Below are positions 1 to 8,234 of a stretch of 64,000 nt of DNA, piece after piece (the stretch's first letter is position 1; each line of letters starts with the position of its first letter). The stretch lies in assembly GCA_934675095.1 (NCBI GenBank), contig CAKUPC010000002.1, positions 62,001 through 126,000 on the forward strand, read 5' to 3'. Under the pieces are notes generated by a model that saw only the letters and a program-made list of their open reading frames with translations, made no database searches and was not told the origin of the DNA. This stretch comes from an uncultured Bacteroidales bacterium (GTDB taxonomy: Bacteria > Bacteroidota > Bacteroidia > Bacteroidales > UBA932). The position numbers and the translations under genes are program-made.

Positions 1-1443
1 TCGCGCCTGAAGGATTTCCCGTGCAATATAGACTTTGTGAGCAGGCTCCGTACCGCAAAGGAAATCGGCGACATAAGGCAGAGGCTCAAGAGCGGGGCCA
101 TAGACATTCTCATCGGGACGCACAAGATTCTCGGCTCGACTTTCGAGTTCAGGGACTTGGGACTTCTCATCATAGACGAGGAACAGAAGTTCGGCGTCGG
201 GGCCAAGGAGAAGCTGCGCCAGATGAAGGAATCCGTCGATACGCTCACTCTCACCGCCACGCCTATCCCGAGAACCCTCCAGTTCTCGCTCCTCGGCGCG
301 CGTGACCTCTCTATCATCTCCACTCCGCCGCCGAACAGGATTCCGGTGCAGACTGAAATCATGCTTTTCGACGGGGATGAAATCCGCAAAATCATAAACT
401 ATGAGCTGAACAGGGGCGGGCAGCTGTTCTTCCTGCACAACAAGGTGGAGGAGCTGCAGTCTATTTATGACATCCTCCACGGGCTCGTTCCGGACATGAA
501 AATCTGCATCGCGCACGGACAGATGGAGGCAAAGCAGCTGGAGGACAGGATTCTCGACTTCATGGCCGGTGACTACGACATGCTGCTCTGCACTACCATC
601 ATCGAGAACGGACTGGACATCCCGAACGCGAACACCATAATAATAAACCAGGCCCAGAACATAGGTCTGAGCGACCTTCACCAGCTGCGCGGCCGCGTCG
701 GACGTTCCAGCCGCCGGGCGTTCTGCTATCTGATTGTGCCTCCGCTCGTCTCCATCACCGAGGACGCACGCCGCCGCCTCAAGGCGATAGAGTCGTTCTC
801 CGACCTCGGCAGCGGCTTCAACATCGCCATGCAGGACCTCGACATACGCGGCGCCGGCAACCTTCTCGGGGCTGAACAGAGCGGCTTCATCACCGACATG
901 GGCTTCGAGACCTACCAGAAGATTCTTTCGGAGGCCATGGAGGAACTCGGGGTGGAGACCGGGCTCACCTCGCGCAACGTGAGCGAGTCCTATGTTTCCG
1001 ACTGCACCATCGAGACCGACCAGGTTGCCCTCATTCCGGATTCCTACATAAGCATGACGGCCGAGAAGATAAGGATTTACAAGGACCTCGACTCCATAAC
1101 CTCCGACGACGGCCTTGACAAGATGAAGACCCAGCTCTCCGACCGCTTCGGACCGCTTCCTCCGGAGCTTGAGAGCCTTATGGAAATAGTGCGCATCAGG
1201 CATCTCGGGGAGAAGCTTGGATTTGAGAAGATAATCATAAAGAACGGCATCATGATAGCCTTCTTCATCTCGAATCCTCTCTCTCAATACTATAAGTCGA
1301 AGACTTTCCAGCGCATCCTCGAACGCCTCAACGACAATCAGAGGTTCTTCGACCTCAAGCAGAACGACAACCGCCTGCGCATAGTCTCACGCAACGTTCC
1401 TGACCTCTTTGAGGCATACGCGCGGCTGTGCAAACTGAAATAG
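1..1443 (+). CDS. mfd: Transcription-repair coupling factor Mfd, C-terminal part (5' end outside window)
   Basis: Mfd is an ATP-driven DNA translocase that pushes RNA polymerase off lesions and recruits UvrA. The reading frame is open from the first base of the window, so only about 480 C-terminal residues are present. Visible are the DEEQ-type Walker B box in IIDEEQKFGV, helicase motif III as TATPIPRTL, and the second RecA-like domain with ENGLDIPNANT and QLRGRVGRS (motifs V and VI). A TRCF-type C-terminal domain with the DLDIRGAGNLLG stretch follows. Family and frame are clear. The 53 bp to coaX leave little room for regulatory sequence. Confidence 0.97.
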   Translation, partial: SRLKDFPCNIDFVSRLRTAKEIGDIRQRLKSGAIDILIGTHKILGSTFEFRDLGLLIIDEEQKFGVGAKEKLRQMKESVDTLTLTATPIPRTLQFSLLGARDLSIISTPPPNRIPVQTEIMLFDGDEIRKIINYELNRGGQLFFLHNKVEELQSIYDILHGLVPDMKICIAHGQMEAKQLEDRILDFMAGDYDMLLCTTIIENGLDIPNANTIIINQAQNIGLSDLHQLRGRVGRSSRRAFCYLIVPPLVSITEDARRRLKAIESFSDLGSGFNIAMQDLDIRGAGNLLGAEQSGFITDMGFETYQKILSEAMEELGVETGLTSRNVSESYVSDCTIETDQVALIPDSYISMTAEKIRIYKDLDSITSDDGLDKMKTQLSDRFGPLPPELESLMEIVRIRHLGEKLGFEKIIIKNGIMIAFFISNPLSQYYKSKTFQRILERLNDNQRFFDLKQNDNRLRIVSRNVPDLFEAYARLCKLK

Positions 1444-1496
1444 TTTTTTGATAGCTTGCCGAAAATGATTAAATTTACCGCCCGAAATTTGAAGAT

Positions 1497-2213
1497 ATGA
1501 ACTTGCTGATTGATGTCGGCTACACCGCTCTCAAGGCATCGTGGGCCGACGGGATAACACTCGGAAAGACTTTCCGCTACCAGGGGGAAAGGACCGCCGA
1601 ATTCATACTAGGACTTGTCGAAAGGAACAGGCCCGAGGTCATGGTGCTGAGCACGGTGCGGGAATTTTCCCAGTCAGTGATAGGCAAGTTCGAATCATGC
1701 TGCTCGAAGTTCATACTCATAGACTCGGGGCACAGCTTCATACTTGAGGACAACGCCCTTCCGACCTTTCTCACCCCCGACCGCGCCGCGTCCGTAATTT
1801 CCGCCCAGTACCTCTTCAAGGGCAGGGGATGCACCATCTTCGACTTCGGAACCATACTCACCATAGATTTCATGGACGCGGATGGGCACTACCGCGGAGG
1901 AAACATCTCCCTGGGCTGCCGCACGCGCTTCAAGTCGGTGAACCGCTACTCCAGGTCGCTGCCTCTTCAGGACACTCCCGAAACCGTTGAGGAAACGGGA
2001 GATTCGCTTACGTCGTCGATTGATTCGGGAATCATATCGGGTATAATATTTGAAATCGAGGGATATATTGCGCGTCACCCTGAAAATATCGTAATTTTCA
2101 CGGGTGGTGATGCGATTTATTTTGCAAAAAGAATGAAAAACTCCATCTTTGTAGTTTGCAATCTCGTACTGATGGGGTTGGCTCTAATTGCTGTGCGATA
2201 TGGTGAAAGATAA
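1497..2213 (+). CDS. coaX: Type III pantothenate kinase
   Basis: The enzyme phosphorylates pantothenate, the first step of coenzyme A synthesis, in the cytoplasm. At 238 residues it is of normal size for the family. The N-terminal phosphate-binding loop is LLIDVGYTALKASW (Asp6), TPDRAA around residues 93-98 carries the conserved Asp-Arg, and DFGTILTID at 116-124 is the second ASKHA nucleotide-binding motif. The loops are somewhat divergent (Tyr where Asn is usual after DVG; GTI instead of GTA). The stop codon overlaps the start of the next gene by 14 bp, so the two are probably co-translated. Confidence 0.9.
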   Translation: MNLLIDVGYTALKASWADGITLGKTFRYQGERTAEFILGLVERNRPEVMVLSTVREFSQSVIGKFESCCSKFILIDSGHSFILEDNALPTFLTPDRAASVISAQYLFKGRGCTIFDFGTILTIDFMDADGHYRGGNISLGCRTRFKSVNRYSRSLPLQDTPETVEETGDSLTSSIDSGIISGIIFEIEGYIARHPENIVIFTGGDAIYFAKRMKNSIFVVCNLVLMGLALIAVRYGER

Positions 2214-3537
2214 GATAAGGATATTTTTTGTTGCTGCGGCGCTGTTGCTCCCGGCTGTCTGCGCGTTTGCCCAGACCTCGACGACGGGAACCTACGGCTC
2301 GTTCTCTCCATATTCCATATACGGAATAGGCGAGATTTCGCGCGGCGGTACCGCACAGTCGAGGAGCATGGGAGGAGTAGGCGTGGCTTCACGCAACAGG
2401 AGGTTCATCAATGTCGCCAACCCGGCGGCCGTCGCGGTGAGGGACACGCTTGCGTTCATGGCGGACTTCGGACTCTACGAGGACAACAAGATTTACGCCC
2501 AGTCAGGCAAGAGGGGAGCGGAGAACACGTTCAACATCAACGATATAGTCCTTTCTTTCCCTATATGGAGATCTTCGGCGTTCCTTGTCGGGCTTTCCCC
2601 TTTCAGCGACGTCGGCTACAGCTTCTCTTCCAAGGAAACTGACGAGGACAAGATCGCCCATGTCGGGAACATTACCTACGATTCCTACGGTGACGGCAGC
2701 CTCTACCAGCTCTACGCCTCCGCCGGAGCCACTTTCTGGAAGCGGTTTTCAGTCGGGGCTGAGTTCATCTACTACTTCGGCAAGCTGGACAGAAACTCCA
2801 ACGAGACGTTCGAGAACTCCACCTACAGGTCGATAAACTACGGAACGAGGCTGAACCTGCACGGATTTACCGGAAAGTTCGGCGTTCAGTACGACCAGAA
2901 GCTTTCTCCTTCAGTTTCCATGACCCTCGGAGCAACCTACAGGCTCGGAACCAAGCTCAGGGGTTATGAAAACCATTTCGCATATGCGAGCCAGTCGAGC
3001 GTGGTGGATACGATAAAGTCGATGACCTACACCGACACCCTGGCCGGGGCTTCAAACGCTCCGCGCATCGCCGACGAGCTCGGAGTGGGAATTTCGTTCA
3101 GGGGCGGTGACCGCTGGTCGGCCGAGTTCAACTACCTCCGTTCGGACTGGCGCGGCTCCAACTTCGAGTCGAGAAAGGGCTTCGCTGCAACGGGGAAGGC
3201 AAATTTCTCATCTACTGTGTCACAGTCGTTCCGTGCCGGATTCGAAATAGTGCCTAACAGAAACGACATCCGCTACTACATGAAGCGCGTGGCATACAGG
3301 GGCGGGCTCTATTACGACCAGGACTATTTCCTGATGAACGGCAACCGCGTGGATTCCTACGGAGTGACCTTCGGAGTGACGCTTCCTGTGTTCAGGTGGT
3401 ACAACGGAATATCCCTCGGGGTTGACATAGGCCGTCGCGGCTCATCGAAGGGAATGATGGTCAGCGAGACATATTTCAAGTTTGTCGTGGGCTTCAACAT
3501 ACATGACGTGTGGTTCCAGAAACCGCGGTACAATTAG
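2200..3537 (+). CDS. Outer-membrane beta-barrel protein (PorV/FadL-like)
   Basis: A predicted outer-membrane barrel of 445 residues. The ATG at 2200 is chosen over an in-frame TTG at 2188 because it gives a clean signal peptide (MVKDKIRIFFVAAALLLPAVCAFAQ) ending in an AQ cleavage site. The mature part starts with SPYSIYGIGE and MGGVGVASR, and has NVANPAAVAV, a pattern seen in FadL/PorV-type Bacteroidetes proteins. Alternating aromatic and hydrophilic residues run through the rest, as in beta-strands. Its place between coaX and lptC fits an envelope-biogenesis operon. Transport substrate and partners cannot be read from the sequence. Confidence 0.75.
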   Translation: MVKDKIRIFFVAAALLLPAVCAFAQTSTTGTYGSFSPYSIYGIGEISRGGTAQSRSMGGVGVASRNRRFINVANPAAVAVRDTLAFMADFGLYEDNKIYAQSGKRGAENTFNINDIVLSFPIWRSSAFLVGLSPFSDVGYSFSSKETDEDKIAHVGNITYDSYGDGSLYQLYASAGATFWKRFSVGAEFIYYFGKLDRNSNETFENSTYRSINYGTRLNLHGFTGKFGVQYDQKLSPSVSMTLGATYRLGTKLRGYENHFAYASQSSVVDTIKSMTYTDTLAGASNAPRIADELGVGISFRGGDRWSAEFNYLRSDWRGSNFESRKGFAATGKANFSSTVSQSFRAGFEIVPNRNDIRYYMKRVAYRGGLYYDQDYFLMNGNRVDSYGVTFGVTLPVFRWYNGISLGVDIGRRGSSKGMMVSETYFKFVVGFNIHDVWFQKPRYN

Positions 3538-3586
3538 AGTCTGTCTCCTTAATGTGTAAGTGTTTGAAAATATAAAATTTACGGAT

Positions 3587-4912
3587 ATGAAAAAGATTTT
3601 GACCCTGTTCCTCACGGTGCTTGTTGCAGGATCGGGAATTACCCTCTTCGCGCAGGGAAAATATGGCGCGGACAGTGCGAACTGCATCAAGTATCTTTCC
3701 TACTATCAGGAGTATTTCAAGCAGAAGAACTATAATGACGCCACTCCTAACTGGCGCAAGGCCTACAGTGCCTGCCCTCCTTCCGCGAACCAGAACATGC
3801 TCATAAACGGAACGGCAATCATCCGCCGTCTGATTTCGCAGAACGCCAAGAACACGATATACAAGGACGAGCTCGTCGATACCCTTCTCACGCTTCATGA
3901 CCAGAGGGCCGAGTTCTTCCCTAAATATGCCGTGACTGCCCTCAACAACAAGGGTCTTGATCTCGTGAACTATGTGAAAGGGGACAGCAAGAGGCTTTTT
4001 GAGGGTCTTGAGGACATCATCGCCAAGAACGGCGTGAGCACGAAGCCGAGCCTCTACCTCTTCGACCTCAACGCCGCCGTGGATCTCTACAAGTCCGGCG
4101 TCCTCGACGAGGAGCAGGTAATCAACGTCTATGAGAAGGCCGTAGAGAACCTTGATAAGACCCCGTGCAAGAACGACAAGGAGAAGGAGGACGTGGCTAA
4201 GGTGACCGAGGACATCGAGAACATCTTCATCCAAAGCAAGGTCGCCTCATGCGAAAGCCTTGTGGCGCTTTTCACGCCTCGCTTCGAGGCCGCTCCGGAC
4301 GACCTCCAGCTTGCCAAGAACATCGTGAACATGCTCAGCAAGACCGAGGAGGGAGCCGACACCGACCTCTTCCTCAATGCCGTGAACACAATGAACAGGC
4401 TTGAGCCTTCCTACCAGTCCGCCTACTACCTTTTCAAGCTCTATTCTTCAAGGGGCAACGTTGATGAGGCAATCAAGTGCATGGACGAGGCAATCGCATA
4501 TCCGGAGTCCGACGACATGACTGACGCTTCCTACAACTACGAGCTTGCTGCATTCTGCTTCAAGAACGGACATTCCGCAAAGGCCTATTCCGCCGCGCAG
4601 AAGTCCGCCGAACTTGACCCGTCATACGCTGGCAAGGCCTATATGCTGATAGGAACCATCTGGGGTTCTCAGGTGTGCCGCGGCAATGAAATAGAGTCAC
4701 GCGCTCCGTATTGGGTCGCCGTCGATTACATGAACAAGGCGAAGAACGCCGACGAAAGCCTTGCGGCCGAGGCCAACAGCATGATTGCCCAGTACAGCAA
4801 GTACTATCCTCAGAAGGCCGAGGCGTTCATGTACGACCTTCTCGATGGACAGTCATACACCGTGAACTGCGGCGGAATGAGGGCCGTGACGACGGTGAGG
4901 ACGCAGAATTAG
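3587..4912 (+). CDS. Secreted tetratricopeptide-repeat protein
   Basis: A 441-residue exported protein. The ATG at 3587 is taken as start because it is followed directly by a signal peptide (MKKILTLFLTVLVAGSGITLFAQ); an in-frame codon 27 bp upstream would add residues unlike a signal sequence. The C-terminal half has TPR-like helices, for instance SAYYLFKLYSSRGNVDEAIKC and AFCFKNGHSAKAYSAAQKSAE. TPR proteins of this type act as periplasmic scaffolds. Its position between a barrel protein and lptC suggests an envelope role, which is inference. The next gene starts 7 bp after the stop. Confidence 0.75.
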   Translation: MKKILTLFLTVLVAGSGITLFAQGKYGADSANCIKYLSYYQEYFKQKNYNDATPNWRKAYSACPPSANQNMLINGTAIIRRLISQNAKNTIYKDELVDTLLTLHDQRAEFFPKYAVTALNNKGLDLVNYVKGDSKRLFEGLEDIIAKNGVSTKPSLYLFDLNAAVDLYKSGVLDEEQVINVYEKAVENLDKTPCKNDKEKEDVAKVTEDIENIFIQSKVASCESLVALFTPRFEAAPDDLQLAKNIVNMLSKTEEGADTDLFLNAVNTMNRLEPSYQSAYYLFKLYSSRGNVDEAIKCMDEAIAYPESDDMTDASYNYELAAFCFKNGHSAKAYSAAQKSAELDPSYAGKAYMLIGTIWGSQVCRGNEIESRAPYWVAVDYMNKAKNADESLAAEANSMIAQYSKYYPQKAEAFMYDLLDGQSYTVNCGGMRAVTTVRTQN

Positions 4913-4919
4913 GCTTTCA

Positions 4920-5558
4920 GTGAAAGGATTTCTAAGCATAATGATAAGGCTGGCAACCGCTTCGGCGGTTGCTTTCGTCGTTTATTCCTGCAAGGGAAAG
5001 CTGGCGGAGGAGGACGCGGTCGATATCAACGTGATGCCTGTCCAGACGGCCGACAGCATAGTTTCCGTGCAGACTCAGAACGGGCAGATTCAGATGAGGA
5101 TGGAGGCTCCTCTTATGGAGCGCTACGAGACCGACACGCTCTCCACGCAGCTTTTCCCTAAGGGATTTGCCGTCTATGGCTACATCGAGGGCGGACTGCT
5201 TGAAACCTCGATAGTCGCCGAGAACGCCAGGCATCTGAAATACTCCGACGGACGTGAATCATGGGAGGCCTTCGGGAACGTCGTGGTGAAGAACCTCATC
5301 AAGAGGGAGGTCATGGAGACGGACACGCTCTACTGGGACCAGAAGAACGAGAAGATTTGGACCGACTGCTACGTGAAGATGTACTCTCCCGACGGCTTCA
5401 TGCAGGGCTACGGCATGGAATCGGACCAGCGGGCGAGAAATTCGGTAATCTTCCGCCCGTTCAACAGCTACGGCATAGTGACGCAGGACAGCACGGCGGT
5501 GAACGTGGATTCGGTCAATTTCATAGGGCCCGTTCAGCGTCCGGTTCATAGAAAATAG
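4920..5558 (+). CDS. lptC: LPS export ABC transporter periplasmic protein LptC
   Basis: LptC bridges the inner-membrane LptBFG transporter and LptA in lipopolysaccharide export. The protein has 212 residues, with a hydrophobic N-terminus ending in VVYSCKGK, which could be a lipobox with Cys24. The LptC/OstA pattern is visible as repeated beta-strand segments: YETDTLSTQLFPKGFAVYGY, VAENARHLKYSDGRESWEAFGNVVV, ETDTLYWDQKNEKIWTD and GYGMESDQRARNSVIF. The start is GTG at 4920; ATG at 4941 (MIRLATASAVAF) is an alternative that keeps the membrane segment. It follows the TPR gene with almost no spacer. Confidence 0.85.
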   Translation: MKGFLSIMIRLATASAVAFVVYSCKGKLAEEDAVDINVMPVQTADSIVSVQTQNGQIQMRMEAPLMERYETDTLSTQLFPKGFAVYGYIEGGLLETSIVAENARHLKYSDGRESWEAFGNVVVKNLIKREVMETDTLYWDQKNEKIWTDCYVKMYSPDGFMQGYGMESDQRARNSVIFRPFNSYGIVTQDSTAVNVDSVNFIGPVQRPVHRK

Positions 5559-5678
5559 CGTCAAAATGCTTCAATTATGAAAAAATCGTGGTGTAATTGA
5601 GGGAAAATTACTAACTTCGCACCCCATTGGGTTAAACTCCCGATAATGAAAGGAAAATAAATTAAAAGATTATAAATT

Positions 5679-7484
5679 ATGGCAGTACTTGAAACAATCC
5701 GCGTGAAGTTCGGAGTCCTGATTACGGTGCTTATCGCAATCGCGCTGCTCTCGTTCATCATTGACCCGACCACGCTTCAGAACGTCGCCTCCTCGATGTC
5801 TTCAAAGTATGACGTCGGCGAGATTGACGGCAAGTCGGTTTCCTATGTCGATTTCCAGAAGGACGTGGAAAAGACAAAGGGCGTGCTCGAACTCCTCGGC
5901 TTTCAGGCCAATTCCGAGCAGGCGCAGTCATATGTCAGGGACGAGGCATGGAAGGAACTCTTCGACAGCTATTATTTCATTCCTAACGCCCAGAGCGCAG
6001 GCATCTATGTCGGCAACCAGGAGGCTCTTGACCTCATCTCGGGCGACAACATTTCCCCTGTAATCGCGCAGGTGTTCTCCGACGAGAACGGCTTCAACAA
6101 GGAAGTCTTCCTCAATTTCGTGAACTATTGCCGCGAGGACCAGACAGGAAGGTACAAGGAACTTCTCAACTACCTCTGCAACGCGGCCATCTCGCAGCAG
6201 TACTACTCCAAGTACTTCTCTCTCTTCGCCGAGAGCAACATCGTGAACGAGATTGGAATCGAGAACGAGATTGCGGACAACAACAACTCCGTGAACGCCG
6301 AGTTCGTGATGGTTCCTTTCGGTTTCGCGCAGGATACGACGGTTGTCGTGAGTGACACTGAAATCAAGGACTGGTACAAGGCACACAAGAAGATGGACGC
6401 CTACAAGTCTCTCTTCACCCAGAAGGCCAGCCGCGACATCGAGTATGTGGTCTATGACATCCTTCCTTCTCCGGAGGACATCGCCTCTGCAAACGAGGAG
6501 ATTGCTTCCCTCGTGAATGAGTTCGAGCAGACCTCCAATGTCAAGTCATTCCTCCTCTCCAACTACTGCAAGTTCGACGAGAAGTACTACAAGGAAGGCG
6601 AGCTCAAGAGCATTGCTCCCGAGGTTGACGAGTTCGTCTTCAACAACAACGGGCAGGATATTTCACCGGTTCTCTCACATGACAACACCTTCTATGTTGT
6701 CCGTATCCTTGACACCAAGAGGGAGAACGGCGTTGAGACCAAGCAGGTTGCGGTTCTCGAAAAGGAGGCTGTGGCAAGCAAGACCACCGTCAACGGCATC
6801 TATGCAAAGGCAAAGGATTTTGCGTCAAAGGCAAACGGCGGCTACAAGAATTTCCGCACTGCGGTTGATTCAAATGCCGTATATGCCCACACCGCTAACC
6901 TCGTTGAGGGCGCGAGCCGCATAGGCTCCATCGACAATGCCAAGGAAATCACCCGCTGGGCATTCGAGGCCAAGAAGGGCAAGGTGTCGGAGATTTTCGA
7001 CATCAACAAGGACTACTTCGTGGTTGCCGTGCTCACCGGCATCAACAAGGACGGCTACAAGGACCTCAAGGAGGTTTCCCCTGTAATCAGGGACATCCTC
7101 TACCGCGAGAAGCTCTCCGACCACAAGGCCGCCGAAGTTGCGGAGAAGATTGCCGGTCTTGACAATATGACCGCGATTGCCGAGGCTCTCGGGACGACGG
7201 TCAGCACGAAGGACGGAATCACCTTCTCGTCGCTCACCTCACAGGGACTCGACCCGGCCTTCATCGGCGCTGTCACATCCGCTGAGCAGGGCAAGATTTC
7301 AGCGCCTGTGAAGGGCAGCTACGGAATCTATGTGTTCAACGTCACCGCCAAGGAGACCGGTGCGTTCTACACCGAGGACGACGCAAACTCCAAGACCGCG
7401 CAGATGAACCAGTACATGGCTCAGATGCTGCTCGGCGTGATGAATGAGAATGTCGTCACTGACAACCGCGCCCGCTTCTATTAG
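5679..7484 (+). CDS. Membrane-anchored PpiD/SurA-type peptidyl-prolyl isomerase-like foldase
   Basis: An inner-membrane protein with its bulk in the periplasm, where PpiD-type chaperones assist folding of outer-membrane proteins. After MAVLETIRVKFGVLIT one transmembrane helix spans about residues 12-31, followed by the SurA_N-like stretch DVGEIDGKSVSYVDFQKDVE. Parvulin-like segments occur around SIAPEVDEFVFNNNGQDISPVLSHDNTFYVVRIL, but a full set of rotamase catalytic residues is not obvious by eye, so it may act as a chaperone only. At 601 residues it seems short for Bacteroidales PpiD, which I recall as around 700. The start is supported by the A-rich leader at 5650-5678. Confidence 0.85.
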   Translation: MAVLETIRVKFGVLITVLIAIALLSFIIDPTTLQNVASSMSSKYDVGEIDGKSVSYVDFQKDVEKTKGVLELLGFQANSEQAQSYVRDEAWKELFDSYYFIPNAQSAGIYVGNQEALDLISGDNISPVIAQVFSDENGFNKEVFLNFVNYCREDQTGRYKELLNYLCNAAISQQYYSKYFSLFAESNIVNEIGIENEIADNNNSVNAEFVMVPFGFAQDTTVVVSDTEIKDWYKAHKKMDAYKSLFTQKASRDIEYVVYDILPSPEDIASANEEIASLVNEFEQTSNVKSFLLSNYCKFDEKYYKEGELKSIAPEVDEFVFNNNGQDISPVLSHDNTFYVVRILDTKRENGVETKQVAVLEKEAVASKTTVNGIYAKAKDFASKANGGYKNFRTAVDSNAVYAHTANLVEGASRIGSIDNAKEITRWAFEAKKGKVSEIFDINKDYFVVAVLTGINKDGYKDLKEVSPVIRDILYREKLSDHKAAEVAEKIAGLDNMTAIAEALGTTVSTKDGITFSSLTSQGLDPAFIGAVTSAEQGKISAPVKGSYGIYVFNVTAKETGAFYTEDDANSKTAQMNQYMAQMLLGVMNENVVTDNRARFY

Positions 7485-7494
7485 TCGGGGCGCC

Positions 7495-7603
7495 TAAAAG
7501 GCGGTCTGCTTCGTTGCATGGGGATTTCAAATCCTCACAACCGGGGGTTGCTCCGGTGTTGAAATCCCCAGTGCGCCTTGCATTCCATCCTTTTATGCAT
7601 CCC
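7495..7603 (+). repeat. Structured intergenic repeat, copy A
   Basis: Begins 10 bp after the foldase stop codon. The first 48 bp (7495-7542) match 11988-12035 downstream of galK at 36 of 48 positions without gaps; both start TAAAAGGCG and end AAATCCTCACAACC. Copy A continues into a strong hairpin: GGGGATTTCAA (7520-7530) pairs perfectly with TTGAAATCCCC (7559-7569). Outside it, GCCTTGCATTCCATCC is a weak inverted match to the start of the element. It could be a 3'-end RNA structure or a small non-autonomous mobile repeat. No protein is encoded. Confidence 0.55.
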
Positions 7604-7643
7604 CTTCGTTCAAGCACTTTTAAAGGCTTTAGCATAACAAACA

Positions 7644-7673
7644 AAAGGTGATCAGAAAAATCTGGTCACCTTT
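7644..7673 (+). terminator. Rho-independent-type terminator hairpin
   Basis: AAAGGTGATCAGA, loop AAAA, TCTGGTCACCTTT: a 13-bp stem with one G-T pair, followed by a T-rich run (GTTGTCTTGTTT). It lies between the foldase gene with its downstream repeat and the A+T-rich gene at 7734. It is likely to separate the two transcription units. Confidence 0.65.
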
Positions 7674-7733
7674 GTTGTCTTGTTTGTTTGAAATAAATGC
7701 TCATATTTGTAATATGCTTTTACACAAATTGAT

Positions 7734-8225
7734 ATGAAACGAATTAAAATCATATTTTTCCTGTTGTTTTTAGATTTAAGTCTATGGGGCTATCCCATTT
7801 CATTTTGTGGAGATGATAGAGCAGTTTTCAAAAGAGAAGAACATTCCATATCTATTGTAGAAGCTAATCGTAATTACAGTATTGCAGAATGTCAGAGGAG
7901 CATTCCTATGACAAAAGACGGAAAAGAATATAAAGAATTACAAAAGAAAATGCTGAATCAATTTATTGAAAATGAGGATAATATTGTTTTGAGAGACTTG
8001 TGTTCCGAGTTCAGTCAAGACTTTGTCATTTTCAATATAGCATACGATAATTCCGGTTCTTTTGTTGCCGCATCACTTGTATTTCCGAATAAGGACGAGA
8101 TGGATTCATCCATTATTACGGATGCTTTTCTGAACAGAGTTTATATGACTCTAAAAGAACGCCCGCTGGATTCGTGGACGGGGGTATCACCTTTCGTAAT
8201 ATTGGCGGTGCCAATAAAGTTGTAG
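7734..8225 (+). CDS. A+T-rich secreted hypothetical protein
   Basis: 163 residues, not assigned to any family I recognise. It starts with a lysine-containing hydrophobic signal sequence (MKRIKIIFFLLFLDLSLWGYP). The rest is soluble and acidic, with a central charged helix (GKEYKELQKKMLNQFIENEDN) and a C-terminal strand-rich part. Base composition and codon use (AAA, ATT, TTT, AGA) are much more A+T-rich than in the neighbouring genes, suggesting recent acquisition. It ends 9 bp before the end of the convergent endonuclease-family gene. The 'DEMDSSIITDAFLNRVYMTLKE' region might be compared with TonB-C-like periplasmic proteins, but this is only a suggestion. Confidence 0.65.
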   Translation: MKRIKIIFFLLFLDLSLWGYPISFCGDDRAVFKREEHSISIVEANRNYSIAECQRSIPMTKDGKEYKELQKKMLNQFIENEDNIVLRDLCSEFSQDFVIFNIAYDNSGSFVAASLVFPNKDEMDSSIITDAFLNRVYMTLKERPLDSWTGVSPFVILAVPIKL

Positions 8226-8234
8226 TGCCGGATG

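Noticed and set aside
3494-4234. Minus-strand open frame of 246 codons
   Set aside because: Antisense to the TPR gene; the translation is dominated by Leu/Val/Glu strings mirrored from the sense codons.
7520-7569. Stem-loop as a riboswitch
   Set aside because: It lies after a gene and before a terminator, not in a 5' leader, and a partial copy exists downstream of galK without the long stem.
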